Made by a program: the position numbers and the translations under genes. DNA of 64,000 bases from Paucibacter sp. Y2R2-4 (lineage in GTDB: Bacteria > Pseudomonadota > Gammaproteobacteria > Burkholderiales > Burkholderiaceae_C): positions 518,921-582,920 of the forward strand of contig NZ_JAJIRO010000005.1 of NCBI RefSeq assembly GCF_025717535.1, written 5' to 3'. The number at the start of each line of letters is the position of its first letter. Position 1 is the stretch's first letter. This document shows, piece by piece, positions 28,634 through 36,986 of this stretch. The notes beneath the pieces are model-generated. The model was not told where the DNA came from. It did not search any database and was given only the letters and a program-made list of their open reading frames with translations.

Positions 28634-31237
28634 TCAGGCGCAGCTGGTGCTGCTGACGCCCTTGGCGGCCTCTGCGTACTCTTCAATTTGGTTGAAGTTC
28701 ATGTACTTGTAGATGGCGGCGCCGTCTTTGTTCACCACGCCCATGGCTTCGTGATACTCGGCCACGGTGGGGATCTTGCCCAGCTTCGATGCGATCGCGG
28801 CCAGCTCGGCCGAGGCCAGGAACACATTGGTGTTCTTGCCCAGGCGGTTCGGGAAGTTGCGGGTCGAGGTGGAGACCACGGTCGCGCCTTCACGCACCTG
28901 CGCCTGGTTGCCCATGCACAGCGAACAGCCCGGCATTTCGGTGCGCGCACCGGCGGTGCCAAAGGCGGCGTAATGGCCTTCCTTGATCAGCTCGCTCTGG
29001 TCCATCTTGGTCGGTGGGGCCACCCACAGCTTGACGGGGATGTCGCGCTGGCCGCCCAGCAGTTTGGCTGCGGCACGGAAGTGGCCGATATTGGTCATGC
29101 AAGAACCGATGAAGGCTTCATCGATCTTGGTGCCGGCCACTTCCGACAGGGTCTTGGCATCGTCCGGATCGTTGGGGCAGCAGAGGATGGGTTCCTTGAT
29201 GTCGGCCAGATCGATTTCGATGACATGGGCGTATTCGGCGTCCTTGTCGGCTTCCAGCAGATTCGGGTTGGCCAACCAGGCTTCGACCTTGTCGATGCGG
29301 CGCTGCAGCGTGCGAGCGTCAGCGTAGCCATCGGCGATCATGTTCTTCATCAGCACGATATTGCTGGTGAGGTATTCCTTGATCGGCTCGGGGTTCAGCT
29401 TGACGGTGCAACCGGCGGCGCTGCGCTCGGCCGAAGCGTCGCTCAGCTCGAATGCCTGCTCAACCTTCAGGTTAGGCAGACCTTCGATTTCCAGGATGCG
29501 GCCTGAGAAGGCATTGATCTTGCCGGCCTTGGCCACAGTCAACAGACCGGCCTTGATGGCATACAGCGGGATCGCATGGACCAGATCACGCAAGGTGATG
29601 CCGGGCTGCATTTCGCCCTTGAAGCGCACCAGCACCGACTCGGGCATGTCCAGCGGCATCACTCCAGTGGCGGCGCCGAAGGCCACCAAGCCGGAGCCGG
29701 CCGGGAAGGAGATGCCGATGGGGAAGCGGGTGTGCGAATCGCCGCCAGTGCCGACGGTGTCGGGCAGCAGCAGGCGGTTCAGCCAGCTGTGGATCACGCC
29801 GTCGCCCGGACGCAGGGATACGCCGCCACGGTTGCTGATGAAGGCGGGCAGTTCGCGGTGCGTCTTCACGTCCACGGGCTTCGGATAGGCCGCGGTGTGG
29901 CAGAAGCTCTGCATCACCAAGTCGGCCGAGAAGCCCAGGCAAGCCAGGTCTTTCAGCTCGTCGCGGGTCATCGGCCCGGTGGTGTCTTGCGAACCCACGG
30001 TGGTCATCTTGGGCTCGCAGTAGGTACCGGGGCGCACGCCTTGGCCTTCAGGCAGACCGACAGCGCGGCCGACCATCTTCTGGGCCAGTGTGAAGCCGGC
30101 CTTGGTGGCCGCAGGAGGCGCGGGCAGGCGGAACTGCGTCGAGGCCGGCAGGCCCAGGAACTCACGGGCTTTGGCGGTCAGCGAGCGGCCGATGATCAGG
30201 TTGATACGGCCGCCGGCGCGCACTTCGTCAAACAGCACATCGCTCTTGAGCTTGAACTCGGTGACGGTGGCGCCGTCTTTCACGATCTTGCCTTCGTAGG
30301 GGAGGATGTCGATGACATCGCCCATCTCCAGCTTGGAGACGTCCACTTCGATCGGCAGCGAGCCCGAGTCTTCTTGGGTATTGAAGAAGATGGGGGCGAT
30401 CTTGCCGCCCAGGGTCACGCCGCCAAAGCGCTTGTTCGGCACAAAGGGGATGTCCTGGCCGGTGGCCCAGATCACGCTGTTGGTGGCGGACTTGCGTGAA
30501 GAGCCGGTGCCGACCACGTCGCCCACATAGGCGACCAGGTGGCCCTTCTTCTTCAGGTCTTCAATGAACTGCATCGGGCCGCGCTTGCCGTCTTCTTCCG
30601 GCTTGAAGGCCGCGCCTTCGCGGGTGTTCTTCAGCATGGCCAGGTAGTGCAGCGGGATGTCCGGGCGGCTCCAGGCGTCAGGGGCGGGCGAGAGGTCGTC
30701 GGTATTGGTTTCGCCGGGCACCTTGAAGACGGTGACGGTGATCTTCTTTTCAACTTCAGGGCGGCTGGTGAACCACTCGGCATTGGCCCAGCTCTGGATC
30801 ACGTCCTTGGCGTGGGCGTTGTTGGCCTTGGCCTTTTCGCTGACGTCATGGAAGAAGTCGAACATCAAGAGCGTCTTCTTCAGCGCGGCGGCGGCGGTGG
30901 CGGCCACCTCAGCGTCGTCCAGCAGGTCGATCAGCGGCTTGACGTTGTAGCCGCCCACCATGGTGCCCAGCAACTCGGTGGCACGGGTCTTGGAAATCAA
31001 GGCCACGGCCAGATCACCGTGAGCGACGGCGGCCAGGAAGCTGGCTTTGACCTTGGCGGCGTCATCCACACCCGGAGGCACGCGGTGCGTCAGCAGGTCC
31101 AGCAGGAATTCACCTTCGCTGGCGGGTGGGTTCTTGATCAGCTCGATCAGTTCGGCCGTCTGCTTGGCATCCAGGGGCAGGGGCGGAATGCCCAGCGCGG
31201 CGCGCTCGGCGGTGTGTTGGCGATAGGCTTGCAACAT
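28634..31237 (-). CDS. acnB: aconitate hydratase B
   Basis: An 867-residue bifunctional aconitase B / 2-methylisocitrate dehydratase, the main TCA cycle aconitase, which interconverts citrate and isocitrate. Length matches E. coli AcnB (865). The N-terminal HEAT-like domain is followed by the swivel domain and the [4Fe-4S] catalytic domains, with cluster cysteines in [10 protein letters not shown] and GCSLCMGNQ. Its ATG has AGGAG seven bases before it. Only 25 bases separate it from the upstream toxin gene, too few for a separate promoter, so it is probably co-transcribed with the VapBC pair or read from a promoter inside vapC. A strong terminator follows. Confidence 0.97.
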   Translation of the reverse strand: MLQAYRQHTAERAALGIPPLPLDAKQTAELIELIKNPPASEGEFLLDLLTHRVPPGVDDAAKVKASFLAAVAHGDLAVALISKTRATELLGTMVGGYNVKPLIDLLDDAEVAATAAAALKKTLLMFDFFHDVSEKAKANNAHAKDVIQSWANAEWFTSRPEVEKKITVTVFKVPGETNTDDLSPAPDAWSRPDIPLHYLAMLKNTREGAAFKPEEDGKRGPMQFIEDLKKKGHLVAYVGDVVGTGSSRKSATNSVIWATGQDIPFVPNKRFGGVTLGGKIAPIFFNTQEDSGSLPIEVDVSKLEMGDVIDILPYEGKIVKDGATVTEFKLKSDVLFDEVRAGGRINLIIGRSLTAKAREFLGLPASTQFRLPAPPAATKAGFTLAQKMVGRAVGLPEGQGVRPGTYCEPKMTTVGSQDTTGPMTRDELKDLACLGFSADLVMQSFCHTAAYPKPVDVKTHRELPAFISNRGGVSLRPGDGVIHSWLNRLLLPDTVGTGGDSHTRFPIGISFPAGSGLVAFGAATGVMPLDMPESVLVRFKGEMQPGITLRDLVHAIPLYAIKAGLLTVAKAGKINAFSGRILEIEGLPNLKVEQAFELSDASAERSAAGCTVKLNPEPIKEYLTSNIVLMKNMIADGYADARTLQRRIDKVEAWLANPNLLEADKDAEYAHVIEIDLADIKEPILCCPNDPDDAKTLSEVAGTKIDEAFIGSCMTNIGHFRAAAKLLGGQRDIPVKLWVAPPTKMDQSELIKEGHYAAFGTAGARTEMPGCSLCMGNQAQVREGATVVSTSTRNFPNRLGKNTNVFLASAELAAIASKLGKIPTVAEYHEAMGVVNKDGAAIYKYMNFNQIEEYAEAAKGVSSTSCA

Positions 31238-31262
31238 GGCTACTCCTGGGGTCTAGGGGGGG

Positions 31263-31670
31263 TCAGAGGGGCTGAGGCACGATGAGCTTCAGACCCTTGT
31301 AGTAATCGCGAAAAAATCCTTCGTCGCGGGTGATCAGGGCTTGGCACTGCAGCAGGGCATGCGCGCCAATCAAAAAATCGGCAACCACGCGCTCGCGTTG
31401 GCCACCGCGGTCGCGCCAGCGGCGCTGCATATGGCCTGCGCGCACGGCGGCGGCTTCTTGAATCGGTTCAAAGCGGATGCCGAATTCGTTCAGGGCATCC
31501 ATGATGGTCTCACGCGTGTCGAGCAGGGCTTGCACTTCGGCCACCACCGCTTCGCTGATGACCACTTCACCTGCGCTCAAGGCTTGCGCCAAGGCCAAGG
31601 ATGAGGCCTCGCCATGTTCGGCGTCGCCGGTGAGCACGTCAATCAGGACGGAAGAGTCCACAGCAATCAT
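31263..31670 (-). CDS. VapC-like PIN-domain toxin
   Basis: A 135-residue PIN-domain ribonuclease of a type II toxin-antitoxin pair. The acidic metal-binding residues are present: Asp5 (AVDSSVLID), Glu45 (VVAEV), Asp98 (ADFLIGAHAL) and Asp116 (ITRDEGFF). The site is therefore intact, and the protein should cleave RNA when free; targets of VapC are often tRNA or rRNA. The start overlaps the antitoxin stop by ATGA, so the two are coupled. The toxin stop lies 25 bases before acnB. A run of seven G sits in that gap. Confidence 0.93.
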   Translation of the reverse strand: MIAVDSSVLIDVLTGDAEHGEASSLALAQALSAGEVVISEAVVAEVQALLDTRETIMDALNEFGIRFEPIQEAAAVRAGHMQRRWRDRGGQRERVVADFLIGAHALLQCQALITRDEGFFRDYYKGLKLIVPQPL

Positions 31671-31936
31671 GCGTCTTCGCCTGGAGCCGGTGCGGGGTAG
31701 GGGTCGCCTGGGGCGCGGCCGCGTAGGGCGCGCATGGCTTCATTGGTGCTGGTGAAGCCTTCGGCCAGCTTGAATCGTCCCCGCAGCTTGGCCAGCGCGT
31801 CATCGACGTTTTTGCGCAAGATGATGCGGCCGCCGTCGAGTTCGACTTTGAGCGTCGTGCCCTTAGTCAGGCCCAGAGCATCACGCACCGCCTTGGGCAG
31901 GGTGATCTGGCCGCGCTCAGCAACAGTGGCTTCCAT
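31667..31936 (-). CDS. AbrB/MazE-type antitoxin of the VapBC-like pair
   Basis: An 89-residue antitoxin. The N-terminal swapped-hairpin DNA-binding domain reads VAERGQITLPKAVRDALGL followed by GTTLKVELDGGRIILRK. The C-terminus, with FTSTNEAMRALRGRAPGDP, is the likely toxin-wrapping tail. I chose the ATG at MEATVAERG because GGAG lies eight bases upstream; the longer reading would translate through a large inverted repeat. That repeat is the probable autoregulatory operator. Confidence 0.92.
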   Translation of the reverse strand: MEATVAERGQITLPKAVRDALGLTKGTTLKVELDGGRIILRKNVDDALAKLRGRFKLAEGFTSTNEAMRALRGRAPGDPYPAPAPGEDA

Positions 31937-31952
31937 GAGGGGACTCCGGCTT

Positions 31953-31985
31953 GCGAAAGTATGTATTGATTTTACGTACTTTCGC
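31953..31985 (-). promoter_or_regulatory. inverted-repeat operator of the toxin-antitoxin pair
   Basis: GCGAAAGTATGTA (31953-31965) and TACGTACTTTCGC (31973-31985) pair over 12 of 13 positions around a 7-base spacer. It ends 17 bases before the antitoxin start, where an AbrB-type antitoxin or its complex would repress its own promoter. Confidence 0.7.
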
Positions 31986-32020
31986 ATGCATACCGCAAGG
32001 GCAATCCGGCTTGGCGCATG

Positions 32021-32045
32021 AAAAAAGGAGGCCCGTAGCCTCCTT
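32021..32045 (-). terminator. rho-independent terminator before the toxin-antitoxin pair
   Basis: AAGGAGGC (32025-32032) and GCCTCCTT (32038-32045) form a stem with a 5-base loop. On the minus strand it is followed by six T (32026-32021). It ends the small exported-protein gene and separates it from the toxin-antitoxin transcript. Confidence 0.88.
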
Positions 32046-32065
32046 GTTCGAGTCGCGACAGCGAC

Positions 32066-32686
32066 TTACTTCTTGCTGCTTTTGCCGGGTCGCACTGGCA
32101 CTGCAGTATTGGCAGCGGCCGTGGCGGCATCGGGCGTGATGCCAATGCCGTTTTCTTGCTGGCCGTTGGCTTCAGCCTGCGCTGCGGCCAGGGCTGCGGA
32201 TTGCGCCTCGGACACCTGGATCGCATTCATGCAGCTGTCCACAATGCGTTGGCCGACCTTGGTGTTCATCAACATCGACTTGGCAGGAATCTGCAGCCAC
32301 ACGACGCCGGCTTTTTTGTCCTCCAGGCGCACGGCGCCGGTGGTGGTGGGCTCGGGCGCCATGTTGTAGATCATCTTGCCGAACTGCACATGGAAGCGGC
32401 CTGGCTTTTCGGGGTGAGGGGTGACGGTGACCTTGCTCTTGAATTCGCAATCGGCGTCCCCGCTGTGCACGGTGGAGGCGGCGGCGATCTGCTCTTCGGT
32501 CAGCGGCGTGTTGTCCTCTTCAGGCAAAGGCGCAACGGCGGTTTGCGGTTTTGCCTTGGCGACCAGTCGGTTCTTCGGCTTGCTGTTTTCAACGGCGGCG
32601 GACCAAGCATGGCTGCCTGCTGCGCTAACGGCCAAAAGCAGCGCAAACTTGAACAGGGACGAGGGGCGTGTGATGGATGACTGCAT
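32066..32686 (-). CDS. exported protein of unknown function
   Basis: A 206-residue protein I do not recognise. A signal peptide is clear (FKFALLLAVSAAGSHAWSA, cleavage near residue 30). A disordered Pro/Glu region follows, then a compact core from about 75 to 165 with DADCEFKSKVTVTPHPEKPG, FHVQFGKMIYNM and VVWLQIPAKSMLMNTKVGQRIVDSCMN. The core's two cysteines could pair. The C-terminal 45 residues are Ala/Gln-rich and end in a basic PGKSSKK tail. I chose the second Met because the first adds a five-residue leader. Similar small genes sit between the citrate-lyase-like gene and acnB in relatives as far as I recall, so it may be a TCA-cluster passenger. Confidence 0.8.
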   Translation of the reverse strand: MQSSITRPSSLFKFALLLAVSAAGSHAWSAAVENSKPKNRLVAKAKPQTAVAPLPEEDNTPLTEEQIAAASTVHSGDADCEFKSKVTVTPHPEKPGRFHVQFGKMIYNMAPEPTTTGAVRLEDKKAGVVWLQIPAKSMLMNTKVGQRIVDSCMNAIQVSEAQSAALAAAQAEANGQQENGIGITPDAATAAANTAVPVRPGKSSKK

Positions 32687-32812
32687 GGATAGAAAAAACA
32701 AAACTGATGTGGGGATTGTCGCTCTTGCTGGTCCGTCTTGGCTAAGCGTTTGCCAGCAAATTGTCGTCAGTGTGTAAGTAAAAGAAGGGGGGGAGCGAAG
32801 GCTTGATCCAAC

Positions 32813-33811
32813 TCAATCCGTGCCAAAGAAAGCCAGTTCCACTTCGATGGGTAGCGTTTGTCCTGTGCGGTGAGCGCGCTCCAGCACCTGCCAGAAGAAT
32901 CGATAGCTGGCGCGGTCATGCAAGGTTTCGTGATGCTGGATGGGGGCCCAATGGGCGGCTTGGGCGGCGTGGATGATCGATATGGCCTCGTCAATCTCGG
33001 CAACGCTGGGGGCGTAGGCATCAATGATGGGCTGGATCTGCGCGGGATGAATGCTCCACATGCGGGTGTAGCCGAACTCTCGAGCCGCCCGTGCCGCCGA
33101 GGCTTCGATGGCGGCAGCATGTTTGAACTCGGTCACCACGCAGTGCGAAGGCGTTTTACCGTGGGCATGGGCTGCCGCTGAGATTTCGAGTTTGGCTCTG
33201 GCGACCAGCGGATGAGTGAACTGCCCTTGAGCGCTCAAGGCATGACGAGGAATGGCGCCGCGGTGGGCCGAGACGAAGTCCATCAAGCCAAAGGACAGCG
33301 ACTCGATGCGGGGATGCGCCGCAATGGATTGCACATCACGCAAAGCGCCGTGGGTTTCGATCAGAACATGGATGGGCAGCGGTTTCTGAATGCCGTGCCG
33401 GCGCAGGGTGGCGTCGATGAAGTCGCAAGCCTGATTCACATCATTCAAGTGGCGCGGCTTGGGCAGCATCAAGTAGGCCAGCTTCTCGCCTGAGGCCTGA
33501 ATCAATCCGTCGACTTCGGCTTCGAAGGCGGCATGCCCTAGCGGATGAACGCGGGCGCCAACACGGCCATGGGCATTGGCTTCGCTGTTCAGCAAGGCGT
33601 TGATCAGTTGCACATGCTCCGCCTCGCCGCCGATGGGCGCGCCGTCTTCGCAGTCCAGCGTGATGTCGAACACCGGGCCCATCTCGGCTTGCAGCGCCAG
33701 GCTCTTGACCATGCGGGCTTCAACGCCGCAATAGTGGTCAACGACCGGCAGCGCGGTGGCAGCGTCGCCGTCTTCAAACAGGGCCAGCTTGGGGTGCAAA
33801 GCAGAAGTCAC
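32813..33811 (-). CDS. HpcH/HpaI aldolase/citrate lyase family protein (CoA-ester lyase)
   Basis: A 332-residue CitE-like TIM-barrel lyase. The metal-binding segment FDITLDCEDGAP, the LIETHGALRDV strand and the SFGLMDFVSAHRGAIP segment match this group, which includes malyl-CoA, beta-methylmalyl-CoA and citramalyl-CoA lyases. There are no CitF or CitD subunits, so it is not the beta subunit of a citrate lyase complex. The start is GTG. It lies downstream of mdh but a strong terminator separates them, so it has its own promoter or depends on readthrough. The exact CoA ester is not determined. Confidence 0.88.
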   Translation of the reverse strand: MTSALHPKLALFEDGDAATALPVVDHYCGVEARMVKSLALQAEMGPVFDITLDCEDGAPIGGEAEHVQLINALLNSEANAHGRVGARVHPLGHAAFEAEVDGLIQASGEKLAYLMLPKPRHLNDVNQACDFIDATLRRHGIQKPLPIHVLIETHGALRDVQSIAAHPRIESLSFGLMDFVSAHRGAIPRHALSAQGQFTHPLVARAKLEISAAAHAHGKTPSHCVVTEFKHAAAIEASAARAAREFGYTRMWSIHPAQIQPIIDAYAPSVAEIDEAISIIHAAQAAHWAPIQHHETLHDRASYRFFWQVLERAHRTGQTLPIEVELAFFGTD

Positions 33812-33832
33812 GGTTCAGGGCTCACGGAAATT

Positions 33833-33866
33833 AAAAAGGGTCGGTATGACCAGCATACCGACCCTT
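33833..33866 (-). terminator. rho-independent terminator of mdh
   Basis: AAGGGTCGGTATG (33836-33848) and CATACCGACCCTT (33854-33866) form a perfect 13-bp stem with a 5-base loop. Five T follow on the minus strand. It stands between mdh and the lyase gene. Confidence 0.93.
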
Positions 33867-33924
33867 GATGATCGATTCTAGAGCTGAGCAGATCGCCGCG
33901 TGGGCGTCCCGCTCAGCATCGGCA

Positions 33925-34911
33925 TCACAGCAGGTGCTTGACGCCGTCTTGCTCGCCCTGCAACTCGGCCAGGGTGAGGTTGATGCGCTCTTGCGAGAAG
34001 GCATCGATTTCCAGGCCTTCGACGATCTTGTACTCGCCGCCGGCGGTGGTCACCGGGAAGCCGAACACGACGCCGGCGGGGATGCCGTATTCGCCATTCG
34101 AAGGCACGCCCATGGTGACCCATTCGCCGTTCGAGCCCAGGGCCCAGTCGCGCATATGGTCGATGGCTGCGTTGGCTGCCGAGGCGGCCGAAGACAGACC
34201 GCGTGCTGCAATGATGGCGGCGCCGCGCTTGCCCACGGTGGGCAAGAAGGTGTCGGCGTTCCAGACTTGGTCGTTGACCAGGTCTTTGATCGAATTGCCA
34301 TTGGTGGTGGCGAAGCGGTAGTCGGCGTACATCGTGGGCGAGTGATTGCCCCAGACGGTCAGCTTCTTGATGTCGCCCACGGCGGTGCCGGTCTTGGCGG
34401 CCAGTTGCGAAGCGGCGCGGTTGTGGTCCAGGCGCAGCATGGCGGTGAAGTTCTTGGCCGGCAGGTCCGGGGCCGACTTCATGGCGATGTAGGCATTGGT
34501 GTTGGCGGGGTTGCCGACCACCAGCACCTTGACGTTGCGCGAGGCCACGGCGTTCAGAGCCTTGCCCTGGGCGGTGAAGATCTGAGCGTTGGCGGCCAGC
34601 AGATCGGCACGCTCCATGCCAGGGCCACGGGGGCGAGCGCCGACCAACAGGGCGTAGTCGGTGTCCTTGAAGGCTTGCAGCGGGTCGCTGTGGGCTTCGA
34701 CGCCGGCCAGTAGCGGGAAAGCGCAGTCTTCCAACTCCATGATCACGCCCTTCAGCGCGTTCTGGGCCTTCTCATCGGGGATTTCCAGCAATTGCAGGAT
34801 GACGGGCTGGTCCTTGCCCAGCATTTCGCCAGAGGCGATGCGGAACAGCAGGGCGTAGCCGATTTGGCCTGCGGCGCCGGTGACGGCCACGCGAACGGGT
34901 TTCTTGCTCAT
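33925..34911 (-). CDS. mdh: malate dehydrogenase (NAD)
   Basis: A 328-residue TCA enzyme converting malate to oxaloacetate. The Rossmann motif is [18 protein letters not shown]. The substrate arginines lie in [14 protein letters not shown], and the catalytic His in [13 protein letters not shown]. It is the long, LDH-like/cytosolic MDH type common in betaproteobacteria. It is divergent from the GntR gene across a 278-base region holding a candidate operator. It ends in a perfect terminator hairpin. Confidence 0.97.
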   Translation of the reverse strand: MSKKPVRVAVTGAAGQIGYALLFRIASGEMLGKDQPVILQLLEIPDEKAQNALKGVIMELEDCAFPLLAGVEAHSDPLQAFKDTDYALLVGARPRGPGMERADLLAANAQIFTAQGKALNAVASRNVKVLVVGNPANTNAYIAMKSAPDLPAKNFTAMLRLDHNRAASQLAAKTGTAVGDIKKLTVWGNHSPTMYADYRFATTNGNSIKDLVNDQVWNADTFLPTVGKRGAAIIAARGLSSAASAANAAIDHMRDWALGSNGEWVTMGVPSNGEYGIPAGVVFGFPVTTAGGEYKIVEGLEIDAFSQERINLTLAELQGEQDGVKHLL

Positions 34912-35189
34912 ATGAAAGCTCCGAGAGGGTTGATTGACTGGGATGAATTCGTTCTGTCCGTTGGGGCGCCTGAATTGGTCTGGGCCAATGGAGCAGGGCG
35001 TCTTTCCGGCTGCGCGGCAAGTGTAGGGCAGGCAAAGGGCTTTCCCCTAGTCTGGCTGCGGCTCTCTTGCTGGCTGCGGGCGCAATTATGGCCGCATTTT
35101 GCAAAAATCTGACACTCTTATGTCTTATAGAAGATAGTGGAGCCTTTTGAAGCTCGCTTGTCTGGACTGGCGGCAGCGCTTGTGCTGCA
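34912..35189. other. divergent regulatory region between mdh and gntR
   Basis: A 278-base gap. It holds the repeated TCTTAT element listed separately and an AT-rich stretch around 35098-35140 suitable for promoters on both strands. I see no RNA gene or small ORF with support. Confidence 0.5.
35116..35135. promoter_or_regulatory. candidate operator of the TCA GntR regulator
   Basis: Direct repeat TCTTAT-G-TCTTAT (35116-35128) followed by AGAAGATA, an imperfect mirror of the repeat. It lies about 60 bases before the gntR start and about 200 before mdh. That the GntR protein binds here is inference. Confidence 0.5.
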
Positions 35190-36014
35190 ATGCCGGCCAT
35201 GCCAGCCGCCCCGCCCAATTTTTTGAACGATCCTGAGCGTCAGGAAACCATCCGGCAGGCTGCGCGTGCGGAAACGGTAGCGTCAGTTTTGCATGGCAGC
35301 ACGCCCGCATTCAGCCCGCTGTATCAACAGATCAAGGCCTTGATCATTGCGCAGCTGCAAGCGGGCGAATGGAAGGCGGGCGAAGTCATTCCCAGCGAGC
35401 TGGATCTGGCCAAGCGCTTCGGCGTCAGCCAAGGCACGGTGCGCAAGGCCATTGATGAAATGGCGGCCGACAATTTGCTGGTGCGCCGCCAGGGCAAAGG
35501 CACTTTTGTTGCGACTCATGCTGAGCAAAAAGTTCAGTACCGCTTTTTGCGCCTGATGCCGGATGAAGGCAAAGAGTCCTTGGAGCGGCAACTGTTGGAC
35601 TGCCGTCGCCAGCGCGCGCCGGCCGCAATTGCCAAGCAGTTGCAGATGCGCAGTGGTGACGCCATGGTGGAGGTGCGCCGCCTGCTCAGTCGTCAAGGTG
35701 TGCCGGTGGTCTTGGATGACATCTGGCTGCCCGGCGACTTGTTCAAGGGCCTGACGACCGAGCGCTTGAATCAGCATCGCGGCCCGTTTTACGGGCTCTT
35801 CGAGGCTGAGTTTGGGGTGCATATGATTCGCGCCCAGGAAAAAATTCGAGCGGTTGCGGCGGACGAAGAGTCGGCGGCTTTGCTGCAGGTGGCGATTGGG
35901 ACGCCGCTTTTGAGCGTAGAGCGCTTGTCATTCACTTATGGGGACAAGGCGGTAGAGTTGCGTCGAGGCCTTTACAACACGGAGTCGCACTTCTACCGCA
36001 ACGAGCTTAACTGA
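35190..36014 (+). CDS. GntR/HutC-family transcriptional regulator of the TCA cluster
   Basis: A 274-residue regulator. An N-terminal stretch of about 35 residues is followed by the GntR winged helix (PLYQQIKALIIAQLQAGEWK, FGVSQGTVRKAIDEMAADNL, RRQGKGTFVATH) and a C-terminal UTRA effector domain (about 115-270). The effector is unknown; for a TCA regulator a citrate-cycle acid is a plausible guess. It is divergent from mdh and is followed by sdhCDAB-gltA on the same strand. Betaproteobacterial GntR regulators in this position are predicted by comparative genomics to control TCA genes (I recall the name SdhR, not checked). Confidence 0.9.
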   Translation: MPAMPAAPPNFLNDPERQETIRQAARAETVASVLHGSTPAFSPLYQQIKALIIAQLQAGEWKAGEVIPSELDLAKRFGVSQGTVRKAIDEMAADNLLVRRQGKGTFVATHAEQKVQYRFLRLMPDEGKESLERQLLDCRRQRAPAAIAKQLQMRSGDAMVEVRRLLSRQGVPVVLDDIWLPGDLFKGLTTERLNQHRGPFYGLFEAEFGVHMIRAQEKIRAVAADEESAALLQVAIGTPLLSVERLSFTYGDKAVELRRGLYNTESHFYRNELN

Positions 36015-36175
36015 GTCTTGCAGCGCAAGCCTCGACGCTGCAAAAGCCCCTCTTGCGTTGCGTGTCGGGTACGGCGTCAGCAAAGCGTGTGCTGCATTGC
36101 AATAAACTCCCCCGGTTTCACGTTGATTACAAAAGGTTGGGCCCTGCGGCCTCCATCAACTGCATCACCCAGAAA

Positions 36176-36598
36176 ATGAGCAATAAAAAACGACCGACTT
36201 TCACCAATATCCATGTGACGCAAATCGTGTCATACCGCCTGCCCCCGGCCGGTATCGTGTCGATCTTGCATCGCATCAGCGGCTTGATGATGTTCTTGCT
36301 GCTGCCCTTCATCATTTGGATGTTCGACACCAGTTTGACGTCTGAAATCTCTTACGAGAGCTTCACCAATGCCTTCGTGGCCGGCATCGGCTTCGTGCCT
36401 GCATGGTTTGTGAAGTTGGTGACGCTGGGTCTGATCTGGGGCTATTTGCACCACTTCATCGCCGGCGTGCGCCACTTGTGGATGGACGCCACGCACAGCG
36501 TGTCGAAAGAGCAGGGCCACAACTCGGCGGTCATGACTTTGGCCTTGAGCGTGTTGCTGACCCTGGTGCTGGGCGCCAAGTTGTTTGGCCTGTATTGA
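36176..36598 (+). CDS. sdhC: succinate dehydrogenase cytochrome b556 subunit
   Basis: A 140-residue inner-membrane subunit of complex II that helps bind heme b and ubiquinone. Three transmembrane helices are visible (about 30-50, 65-95 and 110-138). The heme-ligand region is the histidine cluster YLHHFIAGVRHLWMD, and HRISGLMMFLLLP at the first helix is the quinone-site segment. I chose the ATG giving MSNKKRPTFTN, which puts the first helix at the family position; a longer reading has no support. It heads the sdhCDAB operon. Confidence 0.94.
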   Translation: MSNKKRPTFTNIHVTQIVSYRLPPAGIVSILHRISGLMMFLLLPFIIWMFDTSLTSEISYESFTNAFVAGIGFVPAWFVKLVTLGLIWGYLHHFIAGVRHLWMDATHSVSKEQGHNSAVMTLALSVLLTLVLGAKLFGLY

Positions 36599-36626
36599 TC
36601 CGCAGCTAGTTCGGAGAAAAAACAAT

Positions 36627-36986
36627 ATGTCTACTTTTGGCTCGAAGCGCATCGTCGTTGGTGCGCATTACGGACTGCGCGACTGGTTGGGGCAGCGCGT
36701 CACGGCGGTCTTGATGGCCTTGTTCACTGTGGCTCTGCTGGTTCAGTTCCTGATGCCTGGTGAGTTGGGCTATGACCATTGGGCGGCCATCTTCTCGTCG
36801 CAGTGGATGAAGGTCTTGACCTTTGTCACCATCGTCTCGCTGGCGTTTCACGCCTGGGTGGGCGTGCGCGACATCTGGATGGACTATGTGAAATCGGTTG
36901 CTGTGCGCCTGACTTTGCAGGTGATCACGCTGGTGTGGTTGGTGGGATGTGCCGGTTGGGCCATCCAAGTGCTGTGGAGACTGTGA
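36627..36986 (+). CDS. sdhD: succinate dehydrogenase membrane anchor subunit
   Basis: A 119-residue anchor with three transmembrane helices (about 22-42, 58-78, 93-116). The histidine in SLAFHAWVGVRDIWMDY is the usual heme ligand. GGAG lies ten bases before the chosen ATG. The stop overlaps the sdhA start (TGATG), so translation is coupled. Confidence 0.94.
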   Translation: MSTFGSKRIVVGAHYGLRDWLGQRVTAVLMALFTVALLVQFLMPGELGYDHWAAIFSSQWMKVLTFVTIVSLAFHAWVGVRDIWMDYVKSVAVRLTLQVITLVWLVGCAGWAIQVLWRL

